Below, piece by piece: positions 53,418-60,384 of a DNA stretch of 60,384 nt (the stretch's first letter is position 1; the number at the start of each line of letters is the position of its first letter). The notes below the pieces were generated by a model, which searched no databases, had not been told where the DNA came from, and saw only the letters and a list, made by a program, of their open reading frames with translations. Position numbers and translations under genes: made by a program. Location of the stretch: contig JAZLBL010000005.1 of NCBI GenBank assembly GCA_045613685.1, forward strand, positions 1-60,384, read 5' to 3'. This stretch comes from Fimenecus sp045613685 (GTDB lineage: Bacteria > Bacillota > Clostridia > Oscillospirales > Acutalibacteraceae).

Positions 53418-53502
53418 TTTGACTTTGACTTTCTTTGACCTTCTGTTTCTATTATAGCAAGGTTTTTCTGCTTGTCAATAGCAAAAGTCAAAAAAGGTCA
53501 AA
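53418..53502 (-). promoter_or_regulatory. ctsR promoter bracketed by two CtsR operators
   Basis: On the minus strand TTGACA (53473-53478), 16 bp, TATAAT (53451-53456). A CtsR box in the plus reading, AGTCAAA-AAA-GGTCAAA (53486-53502), lies upstream, and a minus-strand box GGTCAAA-GAA-AGTCAAA (53424-53440) covers about +4 to +20, with one more heptad at 53418-53424. Heptads with a 3-bp spacer match the known operator. Confidence 0.88.
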
Positions 53503-53531
53503 GTTTTTTCAATATAACTTTTTCATTCAAT

Positions 53532-53608
53532 ATCCCTGTAAATTTTAGCATCCACTACTAAAAAGATTTTACTCATCCCCTATAAAAATTAAAATCCACC
53601 ACTAAAAA
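53532..53608. repeat. Iteron-like degenerate direct repeats upstream of the RepA_N-like gene
   Basis: ATCCCTGTAAATTTT (53532), ATCCACTACTAAAAA (53550), ATCCCCTATAAAAA (53575) and ATCCACCACTAAAAA (53594) recur every 18-25 bp. A run of almost pure A/T (about 53620-53680) follows. The third-party interpretation as an origin or operator is inference. Confidence 0.5.
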
Positions 53609-53712
53609 TATTGGAATGTATAAATAAGAATATAAATAAAAAGAAAAATAATATATAAAAGAAAAAACACTGAAATTGTAAACTGTTTGTAAACAATTCG
53701 GCACTTTTCTTA

Positions 53713-53739
53713 TTTTGTCTCATAAAACCTAAGACAAAA
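53713..53739 (+). promoter_or_regulatory. Inverted repeat before the RepA_N-like gene
   Basis: TTTTGTCT, 11 bp, AGACAAAA: a perfect inverted repeat 21 bp before the gene's ribosome site, possibly an operator. Confidence 0.4.
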
Positions 53740-53774
53740 GTATTTGTTTGAACTATATATGGGAGGTGTTTTTT

Positions 53775-54230
53775 ATAAGTAATTCTTCTTATGCTATTTT
53801 TCCATTATCTATGCTAAATAATGAAAAATATAAAGACTTATCTTCTGATGAATTTTTTCTTTATATACTTTTGCTTAATCGACTTAATATTTCAAAAAAG
53901 AATAGCAAACGCTTTTGTGATAACAATGGTTTTTTTATTTATTATACAAATCAAAAAATTGCACAAGATTTAAGATGTAGCCACACAACAGCAATTAAGA
54001 CTCTTAAAACTTTGGAAAATGCAGGGCTTATACATAAAGAATATCAAAAAAACGGATTACCACTTAAAATATATGTAAATGATATTCGCGAAAATACAAA
54101 TACAAAGCCAAAAGTTCAACAACAAGAAACAAGCTTTGATATTGACCATGCTATATCACAAACAAAAGCAAATAGATATAATTTTGGTGAAATGAAAAAT
54201 TCGAAAGCAAGACATAAAAAAACTACCTGA
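53775..54230 (+). CDS. RepA_N/DnaD-like helix-turn-helix protein with apparent AUA start
   Basis: About 151 aa. The N-terminal part resembles the RepA_N replication-initiator domain (FPLSMLNNEKYKDLSSDEFFLYILLLNRL; winged-helix with YTNQKIAQDLRCSHTTAIKTLKTLENAGLIHKE). The C-terminal tail, ETSFDI..A...K.NR..FGEMKN, also ends the DnaD-like protein at 56101-57114. GGGAGGTG at 53761-53768 places the start at an in-frame ATA (53775); no ATG, GTG or TTG lies at proper spacing, and the next ATG (53811) would cut the conserved FPLSM segment. It is much shorter than plasmid RepA proteins. Role unproven. Confidence 0.7.
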   Translation: MSNSSYAIFPLSMLNNEKYKDLSSDEFFLYILLLNRLNISKKNSKRFCDNNGFFIYYTNQKIAQDLRCSHTTAIKTLKTLENAGLIHKEYQKNGLPLKIYVNDIRENTNTKPKVQQQETSFDIDHAISQTKANRYNFGEMKNSKARHKKTT

Positions 54231-54246
54231 AAAAATCAGGTAGTTT
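54220..54246. terminator. Bidirectional terminator
   Basis: AAACTACCTGA and TCAGGTAGTTT flank a five-base loop, spanning the stop codon of the RepA_N-like gene and followed on the minus strand by T6; it also serves the converging gene. Confidence 0.82.
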
Positions 54247-54252
54247 GAAAAA

Positions 54253-55065
54253 TTATTTTACAATAAAGTTATTGTTTACATAATCAACAAAGTCAAAATC
54301 TTTGTTTGCGTTGTAGTTTGCATCATCTGACAAAGCAAATTCAAATCTGTATTTATTGCCTTTAATTTCAAAATAGAGAATTTCACTGTAATTTGTGAGT
54401 CCACCATTTTTATTAACAATTTTTTCTGTGCAATAATATGCTTTTACATTGTCAAGGATTGTGATTTCTTTTTCGCTGTAATCTGTTGTGAAACCATTTT
54501 TCTTCTGTGTTTCATATTTCTTTTGAAGCTTAGCATTATGCTGTTTAAGATATTCGTCAAGTGTCATTGAAGCATAATCTGCACCTGTGATTTTTGTGCA
54601 TTTCATAAGTGTTCCACCGACATTTGTGTCTAACTTTCTGATATATCCACTACCAAAAGCTTCCCAACCTTCGATAACATTGATTTCATAGTCAGCAGTA
54701 TAGATTTTATCTTTAACTACATACTTATCGTCGATTTGTTCAAGGTGTGTCTGTGGCTCGCCATTTTCATCTTTGATGATTTCGCCGTTTTTATCTCTGT
54801 CGACAACAACAATCTGGTTTTTATCGTTGATAATTGCATTACCCTTTTCATCAAGCAAAACCAAATATGATTTATCGTCGATACCCTGAACTACATATTT
54901 TGTTGGGTCATATTTGCTTGTTGTTGTGGTTGTTGAATTGCTTGGGTCTTCGTTAGGGTCTTTGCTGAATACACCTGTGATTGCAAGAATTGCAACAACC
55001 AAAGCTACTGCAACAACTGCACAAATCACAGCAATTATAATTTTCTTTGACTTTTTGTTTTCCAT
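54253..55065 (-). CDS. Anchored extracytoplasmic protein, unknown
   Basis: The 270-aa protein has a basic start MENKKSKKIIIAVICAVVAVAL, one TM helix (about 8-33), a short Ser/Thr linker (SNSTTTTTSK) and an external domain with many charged beta strands. No cysteine lipobox. It follows the DnaC-like gene by 18 bp in the same direction but shows no replication motif. Function unrecognised. Confidence 0.7.
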   Translation of the reverse strand: MENKKSKKIIIAVICAVVAVALVVAILAITGVFSKDPNEDPSNSTTTTTSKYDPTKYVVQGIDDKSYLVLLDEKGNAIINDKNQIVVVDRDKNGEIIKDENGEPQTHLEQIDDKYVVKDKIYTADYEINVIEGWEAFGSGYIRKLDTNVGGTLMKCTKITGADYASMTLDEYLKQHNAKLQKKYETQKKNGFTTDYSEKEITILDNVKAYYCTEKIVNKNGGLTNYSEILYFEIKGNKYRFEFALSDDANYNANKDFDFVDYVNNNFIVK

Positions 55066-55083
55066 TTATATTTCCTTCTTTCG

Positions 55084-56097
55084 TTAGTTTTCATTTATTA
55101 TTTGTCTTATATCTTTACCAATAAATTGTACTGTTGCATATGTTCCGATAATTCTTGATGCAATGCTTTCAGGGTATCTTGATTTGAGTTCTTCTAAATC
55201 AAGGTTTGAACTGATAATTGTTGGAACACCACGAGCAACTCGACTATTGATTACATTATAGAGTGCCGAAACTGTGTAAGCAGTTGAAAATTCTGCACCC
55301 AAATCATCAAGGATTAACAAGTCTGCATCTATTAGCAATTCTTCGGTGTCAATCGGTGCTTCTACCCTGCCGAATTTTTCTTTTTCCATCTTATTAAGGA
55401 AATTGATTACTGAGCCATAAAGTACATTGTAGCCCTTTTTAATTGCCTCGTTTGCGATTGCAAGTGAGAGATGAGTTTTGCCGAGCCCTGTTCTGCCATA
55501 AAAATAGAGTGATGTTGAGTCAATATCAAAATTCTCTGCATATTTTTTGCAAGAGTTAAACACATTTGACATTTCTTCGTATGGTGAATCGCCATTTATC
55601 TTTGTTTTTGGATAATAATCAAGAGTAAATTCATCAAAACTTGAAAGTTCTAATGGCGTTGAACGGGTAAGCTCACCCACGGCATTTCTCTTTAAAATAT
55701 CCATATAGCATTCGCAATATTTTGAGCCGTAAGACACTTTGCGGTCTTCATCATAATCTTCAATGACGCCTGTATCCTGACATTTTGAGCAAGTATATTT
55801 AACATCAAAATAATCAGTTGGAAGTTTAAGTGCTTTTAAAAGATTTGCTCTTTCATTTTTTAATTCTTCATTCTTTTTGCGAATAGCTGAAAGTTTTTCT
55901 GCTGTGTTTTCTTTGCCACCTGCATAAACTGACAAGATTTCAAAACCTGTTTTTGAAAGTTCAGTTTCTATCATTTGAAACTCAGGGTATTTTTCTGACA
56001 TTTCTTGTTTTCGTTGTGCAGCGTCATTTTCTGCATTGGTTTTTCTTCTCTTGAGTTCTGCTTTTGCTTTTTCGTGAAGTTCTCTTGAATATGCCAA
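55084..56097 (-). CDS. DnaC/DnaI-type replicative helicase loader ATPase
   Basis: The 337-aa protein has an N-terminal helical part with a zinc-site pattern (CSKCQDTGVI..YCECY, about residues 105-140) and a C-terminal AAA+ domain: P-loop FYGRTGLGKTHLSLAIANEA (about 193-212), Walker B LLILDDLGAEF, and sensor SNLDLEEL. It is the DnaI-like loader family that places the helicase at the origin. It follows the DnaD-like gene by 3 bp, a usual pairing in Clostridia. Confidence 0.92.
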   Translation of the reverse strand: MAYSRELHEKAKAELKRRKTNAENDAAQRKQEMSEKYPEFQMIETELSKTGFEILSVYAGGKENTAEKLSAIRKKNEELKNERANLLKALKLPTDYFDVKYTCSKCQDTGVIEDYDEDRKVSYGSKYCECYMDILKRNAVGELTRSTPLELSSFDEFTLDYYPKTKINGDSPYEEMSNVFNSCKKYAENFDIDSTSLYFYGRTGLGKTHLSLAIANEAIKKGYNVLYGSVINFLNKMEKEKFGRVEAPIDTEELLIDADLLILDDLGAEFSTAYTVSALYNVINSRVARGVPTIISSNLDLEELKSRYPESIASRIIGTYATVQFIGKDIRQIINEN

Positions 56098-56100
56098 ACT

Positions 56101-57114
56101 TTATGCCCCCTTTACTTTCTTCCTCTTGTTTTTCATTTCACCGAAGTCTTTTCTATTGGACTTTGCCTTTTCTTCGGCTTTCTGTATATCAAATGATGTT
56201 TCTTTTGTTTTATTTGTTTTCTGTTGTTTAGTTTCGAATTTCTTTGTACCCTTTTCAATATCATCAATGGTGAGCATTCCTGCACTGTGCCATTTTTTGA
56301 TTATTCCGTTAATATGGCGCATATTCACCCATACAAGACGACCTGTCTGCTTTTCGTTTTTCATTATATTGAAAGCTTTTTCAACTTCGTCAATAGTATA
56401 ACCCCAACGAATCCATTCACTAATGAGTTCAAGCACTGCAAAGCTTGGTGCAGAGTCGTCGTTATTTGTGCGCTTTGCCAATTCTTTAAAAAGAGCTAAT
56501 GATTTTTCGGTTTCTCTTATGTAATCGTCAGCAGACGAGAGATTTGTAATCCCATTTTCTGCCCAATATTTTGCGATTTTCAAAATATCATTATGCCCTG
56601 TTGAGTCGATACTCTTTGCGAAATGCAAAAGACAGTTAGCAACATCGGGCTTGATGTTATAACGATAAACAACCGAATAAATTGTACTCTGCATTGCAAA
56701 GCCAAAAGTTCTGCCCAAAATCTGTTGTGCTTCATTGAAAAGGCGTTTCATTGAGCCATTCTTTTTAAGCACTTTTTCGATTTCTTCTTGAGTTGGATTT
56801 GAAAAATGAATTTCAGGTAATGGAACATTAACTTTTTCAGTTGCAAGTTCTGTCTGTTTTTCAGTTTTAACAGTTTCATTCGACTTTTCTTCTTGCAAAA
56901 TCCCACTATCAACCCAATATTCAACACATTCTTTAACTGTTGAAAGTGAGAGATTTGTAACCTTTGCAAGCCCATCTTCATCGCTTTCAGGATTTCTGAA
57001 AATTGCGATGATTACTTTTAACTGTTCACCACTTGCAAATTTGAGTCCTTTATCAGCGATTTCTGTTGGCAAAGAAAACATTGATGAATAAACTTTTGGT
57101 GCAATTTTGAACAT
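56101..57114 (-). CDS. DnaD-domain replication initiation protein
   Basis: The 337-aa protein has an N-terminal winged-helix part (about residues 1-80, LSLSTVKECVEYWVDSGILQ) and two DnaB_2/DnaD domains (about 120-200 and 215-285), the second ending VNMRHINGIIKKWHSAGM, the YxxxIxxW-like signature. It ends in a basic tail (ETSFDI.KAEEKAKSNRKDFGEMKN) shared with the small protein at 53775. DnaD-type proteins help open origins and recruit the loader, here encoded immediately downstream. Confidence 0.93.
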   Translation of the reverse strand: MFKIAPKVYSSMFSLPTEIADKGLKFASGEQLKVIIAIFRNPESDEDGLAKVTNLSLSTVKECVEYWVDSGILQEEKSNETVKTEKQTELATEKVNVPLPEIHFSNPTQEEIEKVLKKNGSMKRLFNEAQQILGRTFGFAMQSTIYSVVYRYNIKPDVANCLLHFAKSIDSTGHNDILKIAKYWAENGITNLSSADDYIRETEKSLALFKELAKRTNNDDSAPSFAVLELISEWIRWGYTIDEVEKAFNIMKNEKQTGRLVWVNMRHINGIIKKWHSAGMLTIDDIEKGTKKFETKQQKTNKTKETSFDIQKAEEKAKSNRKDFGEMKNKRKKVKGA

Positions 57115-57264
57115 TTTTATCTCTCCTTTCTTTGAATATGGTCAGGGACAATAAGTATAACATAATTCTTCATTTTTTGCAATCACAAGATATAGTGGAA
57201 AGATATAAAAACAACCCAATTCAATTTAACAAATTGGGGTTTGTCGAAATCTTTTATATGGTTA

Positions 57265-57520
57265 TGTCGCCTTGCCTCCCTCTGACGAGGTGCGGGTGTC
57301 CGGTGGACACCTCTGCGAAGCAGAAGCACCGACCGAGCCGACAGGCGAGAATTAGGTGGCACGAGCAAAGCGAGTGACGGAGGGAAAGATAAACAAAACC
57401 AAGTTAATTCTATCCTGTCTCTCCCTCAGTCTCGCATACGCTCGACAGCTCCCTCGTCAGAGGGAGCCAAAGTAAATGCACTTTAAAAGAGTTAAACAAA
57501 TTCAAATTTGTTTAACAATT
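57265..57520. repeat. Composite CTCCCTC/GAGGGAG element, copy H
   Basis: 57265-57350 carries a module (GCGGGTGTC-cgg-GGACACC, CGAAGCAGAAGC, ACCGACCGAG) that matches positions about 90-147 in inverted orientation. 57360-57480 carries CGTCACTCGC-type and GTCTCGCATACGCTCGAC hairpins. 57417-57511 is the exact inverse of 60225-60319. It ends with AAACAAATTCAAATTTGTTT (57493-57512). The 57.12-57.60 kb gap contains this element and the galM promoter region; no gene is supported. Confidence 0.8.
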
Positions 57521-57601
57521 ATCCGCTTTATATTGTTGACTTTGATACGCACTAAATATATAATTAACATATACATAAATCCAATTCAGGAGTGAGAAAA
57601 T

Positions 57602-58639
57602 ATGGGTATTACAAAATCAGTTTTCGGTGTTACAAAAGACGGCAAGCAGGTTGACGCTTTTCTCATTGAAAACAACAACAATATGAAAATTAACCTTATC
57701 ACTTGGGGTGCTACTTTGCAGAGTATTCTCGTTAAGGACAAGGACGAAAACGAGCTTGATTTATTGCTCGGTTTTGACGATATGGAAGGTTTCGAAAATC
57801 GCCATGATTATCAGGGTGTGATTGTTGGTCCTGTTGCTAACAGAATCTCAAAGGGTGGACTCACTATTGATGGTGAAAAAATTCCTGTTACAACTACTCA
57901 TGGTGATGTTACACTTCACAGTAACGGTGAATTTTCAACTGCAGTTTGGGATGCAATTATCGTTGACTCTGACGCTGTTGAATTCTCATATTTTAGTGCT
58001 GACGGCACAGAGGGATTCCCTGGCAACAAGAAAGTAACAGTTAGATATACTCTTACTGATAAAAACGAAATCATCATTGATTATACAGCAGTTTCTGACA
58101 AAAAAACTGCGTTTAATCTTACAAATCACGCATATTTCAACCTTAAAGGTTATCAGAATGGCGACATTCTCGACCACACTCTTTATATCAATGCAGATGC
58201 TTTCACACCTATGGGTGAAGGTCTTGTGCCAACAGGTGAAATCCGTGATGTAACAGGCACTCCATTTGATTTCAGAGAGCCAAAAACAATCGGCAGAGAT
58301 ATCGATGCAGATTATGAGCAGTTAGATGCAGGTAATGGTTATGACCATAATTTCTGTATCAATAATTACAACAAAGAACTTCGTCTTGCTGCAACTGTTA
58401 CCGCTCCAAATGGTGTACGCCTTGACTGTCTTACTGACTTACCTGGTATGCAACTCTATGTTGGTAACTTCCTTGAAGGTAAAATCGGCAAAAACAACAC
58501 GCCAATGGAATTCCGCTCAGGTTTCTGTCTTGAAACACAGTATTATCCAAATGCCACAAACACACCAAGCTTTTATAATTGTGTGTTTGATAAGGACGAA
58601 GTAGTTAAAACAACTACAATTTATAAAGTTACTGTATGA
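57602..58639 (+). CDS. galM: Aldose 1-epimerase (galactose mutarotase)
   Basis: The 345-aa enzyme interconverts sugar anomers. INLITWGATLQSILVKD, VGPVANRISKGGLTIDGE, the histidine in LHSNGEFSTAVWD, the LTNHAYFNL histidine block, the ELDAGNGYDHNFCI-like segment (QLDAGNGYDHNF) and GFCLETQYYPNATN with catalytic glutamate are all seen. GGAG precedes ATG by 9 bp. No galactose genes are adjacent. Confidence 0.95.
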   Translation: MGITKSVFGVTKDGKQVDAFLIENNNNMKINLITWGATLQSILVKDKDENELDLLLGFDDMEGFENRHDYQGVIVGPVANRISKGGLTIDGEKIPVTTTHGDVTLHSNGEFSTAVWDAIIVDSDAVEFSYFSADGTEGFPGNKKVTVRYTLTDKNEIIIDYTAVSDKKTAFNLTNHAYFNLKGYQNGDILDHTLYINADAFTPMGEGLVPTGEIRDVTGTPFDFREPKTIGRDIDADYEQLDAGNGYDHNFCINNYNKELRLAATVTAPNGVRLDCLTDLPGMQLYVGNFLEGKIGKNNTPMEFRSGFCLETQYYPNATNTPSFYNCVFDKDEVVKTTTIYKVTV

Positions 58640-58705
58640 TGTAACACATTTCCACAATTCCCATAGAATGTAATGTAAGCTCAATATGGGAAGGAGGAAA
58701 AATGA

Positions 58706-58849
58706 ATGTGTAACTTCTTTGGTAACAACTCATGGTTGATTGTTATTATCATCTTAATTCTTCTCACAGATAACAACAATGGTTGCGGTTGTGGTTGTGA
58801 GCGCAACAACGGCTGTGCTCGCAGAGATTTTGACTGCGGCTGCTGCTAA
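58706..58849 (+). CDS. Cysteine-rich single-TM micropeptide
   Basis: The 47-aa product is M-C-N-F-F-G-N-N-S-W, then a TM helix LIVIIILILL (residues 11-20), then a Gly/Asn/Arg/Cys-rich tail with eight cysteines overall at 2, 27, 29, 31, 37, 44, 46 and 47. AAGGAGG (58691-58697) supports translation. An ATG at 58702 would give only three codons. Small TM plus Cys/Gly-tail proteins occur widely in Clostridia, but no family is assigned. The tail could bind metal or form disulfides. Confidence 0.78.
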   Translation: MCNFFGNNSWLIVIIILILLTDNNNGCGCGCERNNGCARRDFDCGCC

Positions 58850-58878
58850 TCAGTAAACATTAAGGACTTTTAAAATAG

Positions 58879-58899
58879 GGCGGGGGCTCAGCTCCCGCC
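58879..58899. repeat. GGCGGG hairpin of the dispersed family
   Basis: GGCGGG-GGCTCAGCT-CCCGCC, similar to the second hairpin at 4708. Lies 34 bp before hflX and may act as a weak terminator for the micropeptide gene. Confidence 0.6.
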
Positions 58900-58933
58900 G
58901 AATTTATGTAGATAAATTTACGGAGTAAATATT

Positions 58934-60184
58934 ATGGAATTTTATGAAATTGACTCATCACCTGAAAAGGCATTACTTTTGTGTGTTGACACAGGTGATT
59001 TTGACGCTGAAAGTTCAATAGAAGAACTCACCTTGCTCACCGAAAGTGCGGGGGCACAGGTCGTGGGTTCAATTATTCAAAGACGAGAAAGTCCTGATGG
59101 TGCAACATATATCGGCAAGGGACGTCTTGCAGAAGCAGAACTTTTTTGTCATAATCAAGAGATTGATTTAATTATCTGTGATGGCGAATTGACTCCGTCG
59201 CAAATCCGTAATATTGAAAATGCAACTGATGTGCGAGTTATTGACCGCACTCAATTAATTCTTGATATTTTCGCTCTTCGTGCCAAAACCCGTGAAGGTA
59301 AATTGCAGGTTGAATTAGCTCAACTTAAATACGCTCTACCCCGTCTTACTGGCAAGGGTAAACAGTTATCTCGTCTTGGTGGTGGTATTGGTACTCGTGG
59401 TCCTGGTGAAACAAAGCTTGAAAGCGACCGTCGTCATATTATGCGAAGAATGTATGCTTTGCAAGAACAACTTGACGAAGTTGAAAAACGCCGTGCCTTA
59501 CTTCGAAAAAGACGTGAGAAAAACGATGTTACAACTGTTGCACTTGTTGGATACACCAACGCGGGCAAATCAACGCTTATGAATGCGCTGACAGACGCAG
59601 GTGTGCTTGCAGAAGACAAACTTTTTGCCACACTTGACCCAACATCAAGAAAATTATCTCTCCCAAACGGACAAGATGTTATGCTTATTGACACTGTTGG
59701 ATTTGTCAGCCGACTCCCCCACGATTTAGTCAAAGCATTCCGTTCAACTCTTGAAGAAGCGGCAAGTGCTGACATTGTGCTTAATGTTTGTGATGCGTCG
59801 GACGAGCATTGTACCGAGCATATTGAAATCACAACGGGTATTTTAAAAGACTTAGGTTGCAACGGTGACAACATCATAACTGTTATGAACAAATGCGATA
59901 AAGCAGAAAATATTTTTGATATTCTTCCAATGGGTAAAACCGTTATGATTAGTGCATTAAAAGGGGTTAACCTTGATTTGCTTTTAAAAGAAATTGAAAA
60001 GGCACTTGCACTTAAAATCATTGAAATCAATTTGCTTATTCCATTTTCTGATGGTGGCGAAGTGAATTACTTGCGAAATAATGCAAAAATAATCAGTGAA
60101 GAATATACCAATGATGGTACACTTTTAAAGGTGATTATCCCCACTGATTATGCAGACAAATTTCAAAAATATATTGTTGAATAA
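58934..60184 (+). CDS. hflX: GTPase HflX, ribosome-splitting factor
   Basis: The 416-aa GTPase has the N-terminal HflX domain (about residues 15-165: GAQVVGSIIQRRESPDGATYIGKGRLAE, QIRNIENATDVRVIDRTQLILDIFA, RLGGGIGTRGPGETKLESDRR) and the GTPase domain with G1 GYTNAGKSTLMNAL (about 206-219), G3 DTVGF and G4 NKCDKAE. It splits stressed 70S ribosomes and has RNA helicase activity in some species. It follows the micropeptide by 84 bp. Confidence 0.96.
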   Translation: MEFYEIDSSPEKALLLCVDTGDFDAESSIEELTLLTESAGAQVVGSIIQRRESPDGATYIGKGRLAEAELFCHNQEIDLIICDGELTPSQIRNIENATDVRVIDRTQLILDIFALRAKTREGKLQVELAQLKYALPRLTGKGKQLSRLGGGIGTRGPGETKLESDRRHIMRRMYALQEQLDEVEKRRALLRKRREKNDVTTVALVGYTNAGKSTLMNALTDAGVLAEDKLFATLDPTSRKLSLPNGQDVMLIDTVGFVSRLPHDLVKAFRSTLEEAASADIVLNVCDASDEHCTEHIEITTGILKDLGCNGDNIITVMNKCDKAENIFDILPMGKTVMISALKGVNLDLLLKEIEKALALKIIEINLLIPFSDGGEVNYLRNNAKIISEEYTNDGTLLKVIIPTDYADKFQKYIVE

Positions 60185-60188
60185 GCAT

Positions 60189-60217
60189 AAGCGGTAGGTT
60201 TATTACACCTGCCGCTT
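60189..60217 (+). terminator. Terminator of hflX
   Basis: AAGCGG(T)AGGT and ACCT(G)CCGCTT form an imperfect stem just after the stop and lead into TTTTC. Confidence 0.75.
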
Positions 60218-60221
60218 TTCT

Positions 60222-60384
60222 ATGCAAATTTGAATTTGTTTAACTCTTTTAAAGTGCATTTACTTTGGCTCCCTCTGACGAGGGAGCTGTCGAGCGTATG
60301 CGAGACTGAGGGAGAGATTTAGTAATTGCAAAGTTCGTTTTCTCTCCCTCCGTCTTTTGCTACGCAAAATCCACCTCCCTCGTC
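60222..60384. repeat. Composite CTCCCTC/GAGGGAG element, copy J (runs off the window)
   Basis: 60225-60319 is the exact inverse of 57417-57511. The rest (60320-60384) resembles the further part of copy H, CTCCCTCCGTC..CCACCTCCCTCGTC, but with an unrelated hairpin TTTTGC-tac-GCAAAA in place of ACTCGC..GCTCGT. The element is cut by the window end. Confidence 0.8.

Noticed and set aside
57132..57377. 81-aa plus-strand ORF at the DnaD upstream edge
   Set aside because: Most of it is translation of the composite repeat H (CPVDTSAKQKHRPSRQ-type sequence); no RBS and no independent coding signal.

Overview
The window is AT-rich chromosomal DNA from a low-GC Gram-positive anaerobe, most likely a gut Clostridia/Oscillospiraceae (Ruminococcaceae-type) bacterium. 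The main clues are a SCIFF ribosomal peptide with its radical-SAM maturase, a ctsR-mcsA-mcsB-clpC stress operon with textbook CtsR boxes, clostridial DnaD/DnaC replication-loader genes, strong GGAGG-type ribosome binding sites, and abundant short GC-rich hairpin repeats between genes. No phage, IS transposase, rRNA or CRISPR array is visible.

Layout. 0-6.6 kb (minus strand): diguanylate cyclase, cyclophilin, a methylthioadenosine salvage operon (mtaD-PNP-mtnA) and a FucO-type alcohol dehydrogenase with its own promoter. 6.6-12.4 kb: MacB/FtsX-type ABC exporter, divergent from a TetR regulator and a CDF metal exporter. 12.5-15.4 kb: PRPP synthetase, two small-membrane/unknown genes, and a ribbon-helix-helix-like regulator beneath two perfect palindromes. 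15.4-22.9 kb (minus): nadB-nadC-folC-GH38 alpha-mannosidase as one tight gene string, and an unknown secreted protein. 23.0-26.0 kb: SCIFF precursor, maturase, Orn/Lys/Arg decarboxylase-family enzyme. 26.0-28.5 kb: anchored unknown protein, E2-type acyltransferase without a lipoyl domain, three tRNA genes (Arg, Glu, Met). 28.7-31.8 kb: AGE epimerase plus N-acetylneuraminate lyase, membrane protein. 32.0-39.8 kb (minus): complete argGHCJBDF operon. 40.3-48.6 kb: large membrane protein, endonuclease III, XRE regulator, flavin reductase, lone ABC ATPase, giant two-domain secreted phosphoesterase. 48.7-53.4 kb (minus): ctsR-mcsA-mcsB-clpC. 53.5-57.1 kb: a RepA_N-like small protein downstream of iteron-like repeats, an unknown anchored protein, and DnaC- and DnaD-type loader genes. 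57.6-60.2 kb: galM, a Cys-rich micropeptide, hflX.

The most unusual structure is not a protein gene. Two intergenic arrays (about 42.12-42.28 kb and 51.15-51.34 kb) have the same architecture: a 7-nt word repeated in one orientation in the left half and as its reverse complement in the right half, with a different small perfect hairpin between each pair of words. The words could pair across the centre to form a ladder of cruciform or four-way junctions. One array lies inside the mcsB-clpC operon behind a terminator. The first array ends in a motif (GGTCTGCGACGCNAATTATA) found again next to a rudimentary copy at 13.75 kb. A second, GC-rich family (GTAGGGG plus a variable hairpin, and CTCCCTC..GAGGGAG modules) is scattered at about ten sites and also shows constant backbones with exchangeable hairpins. 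All functional statements come from reading motifs and known families; no database search was run.
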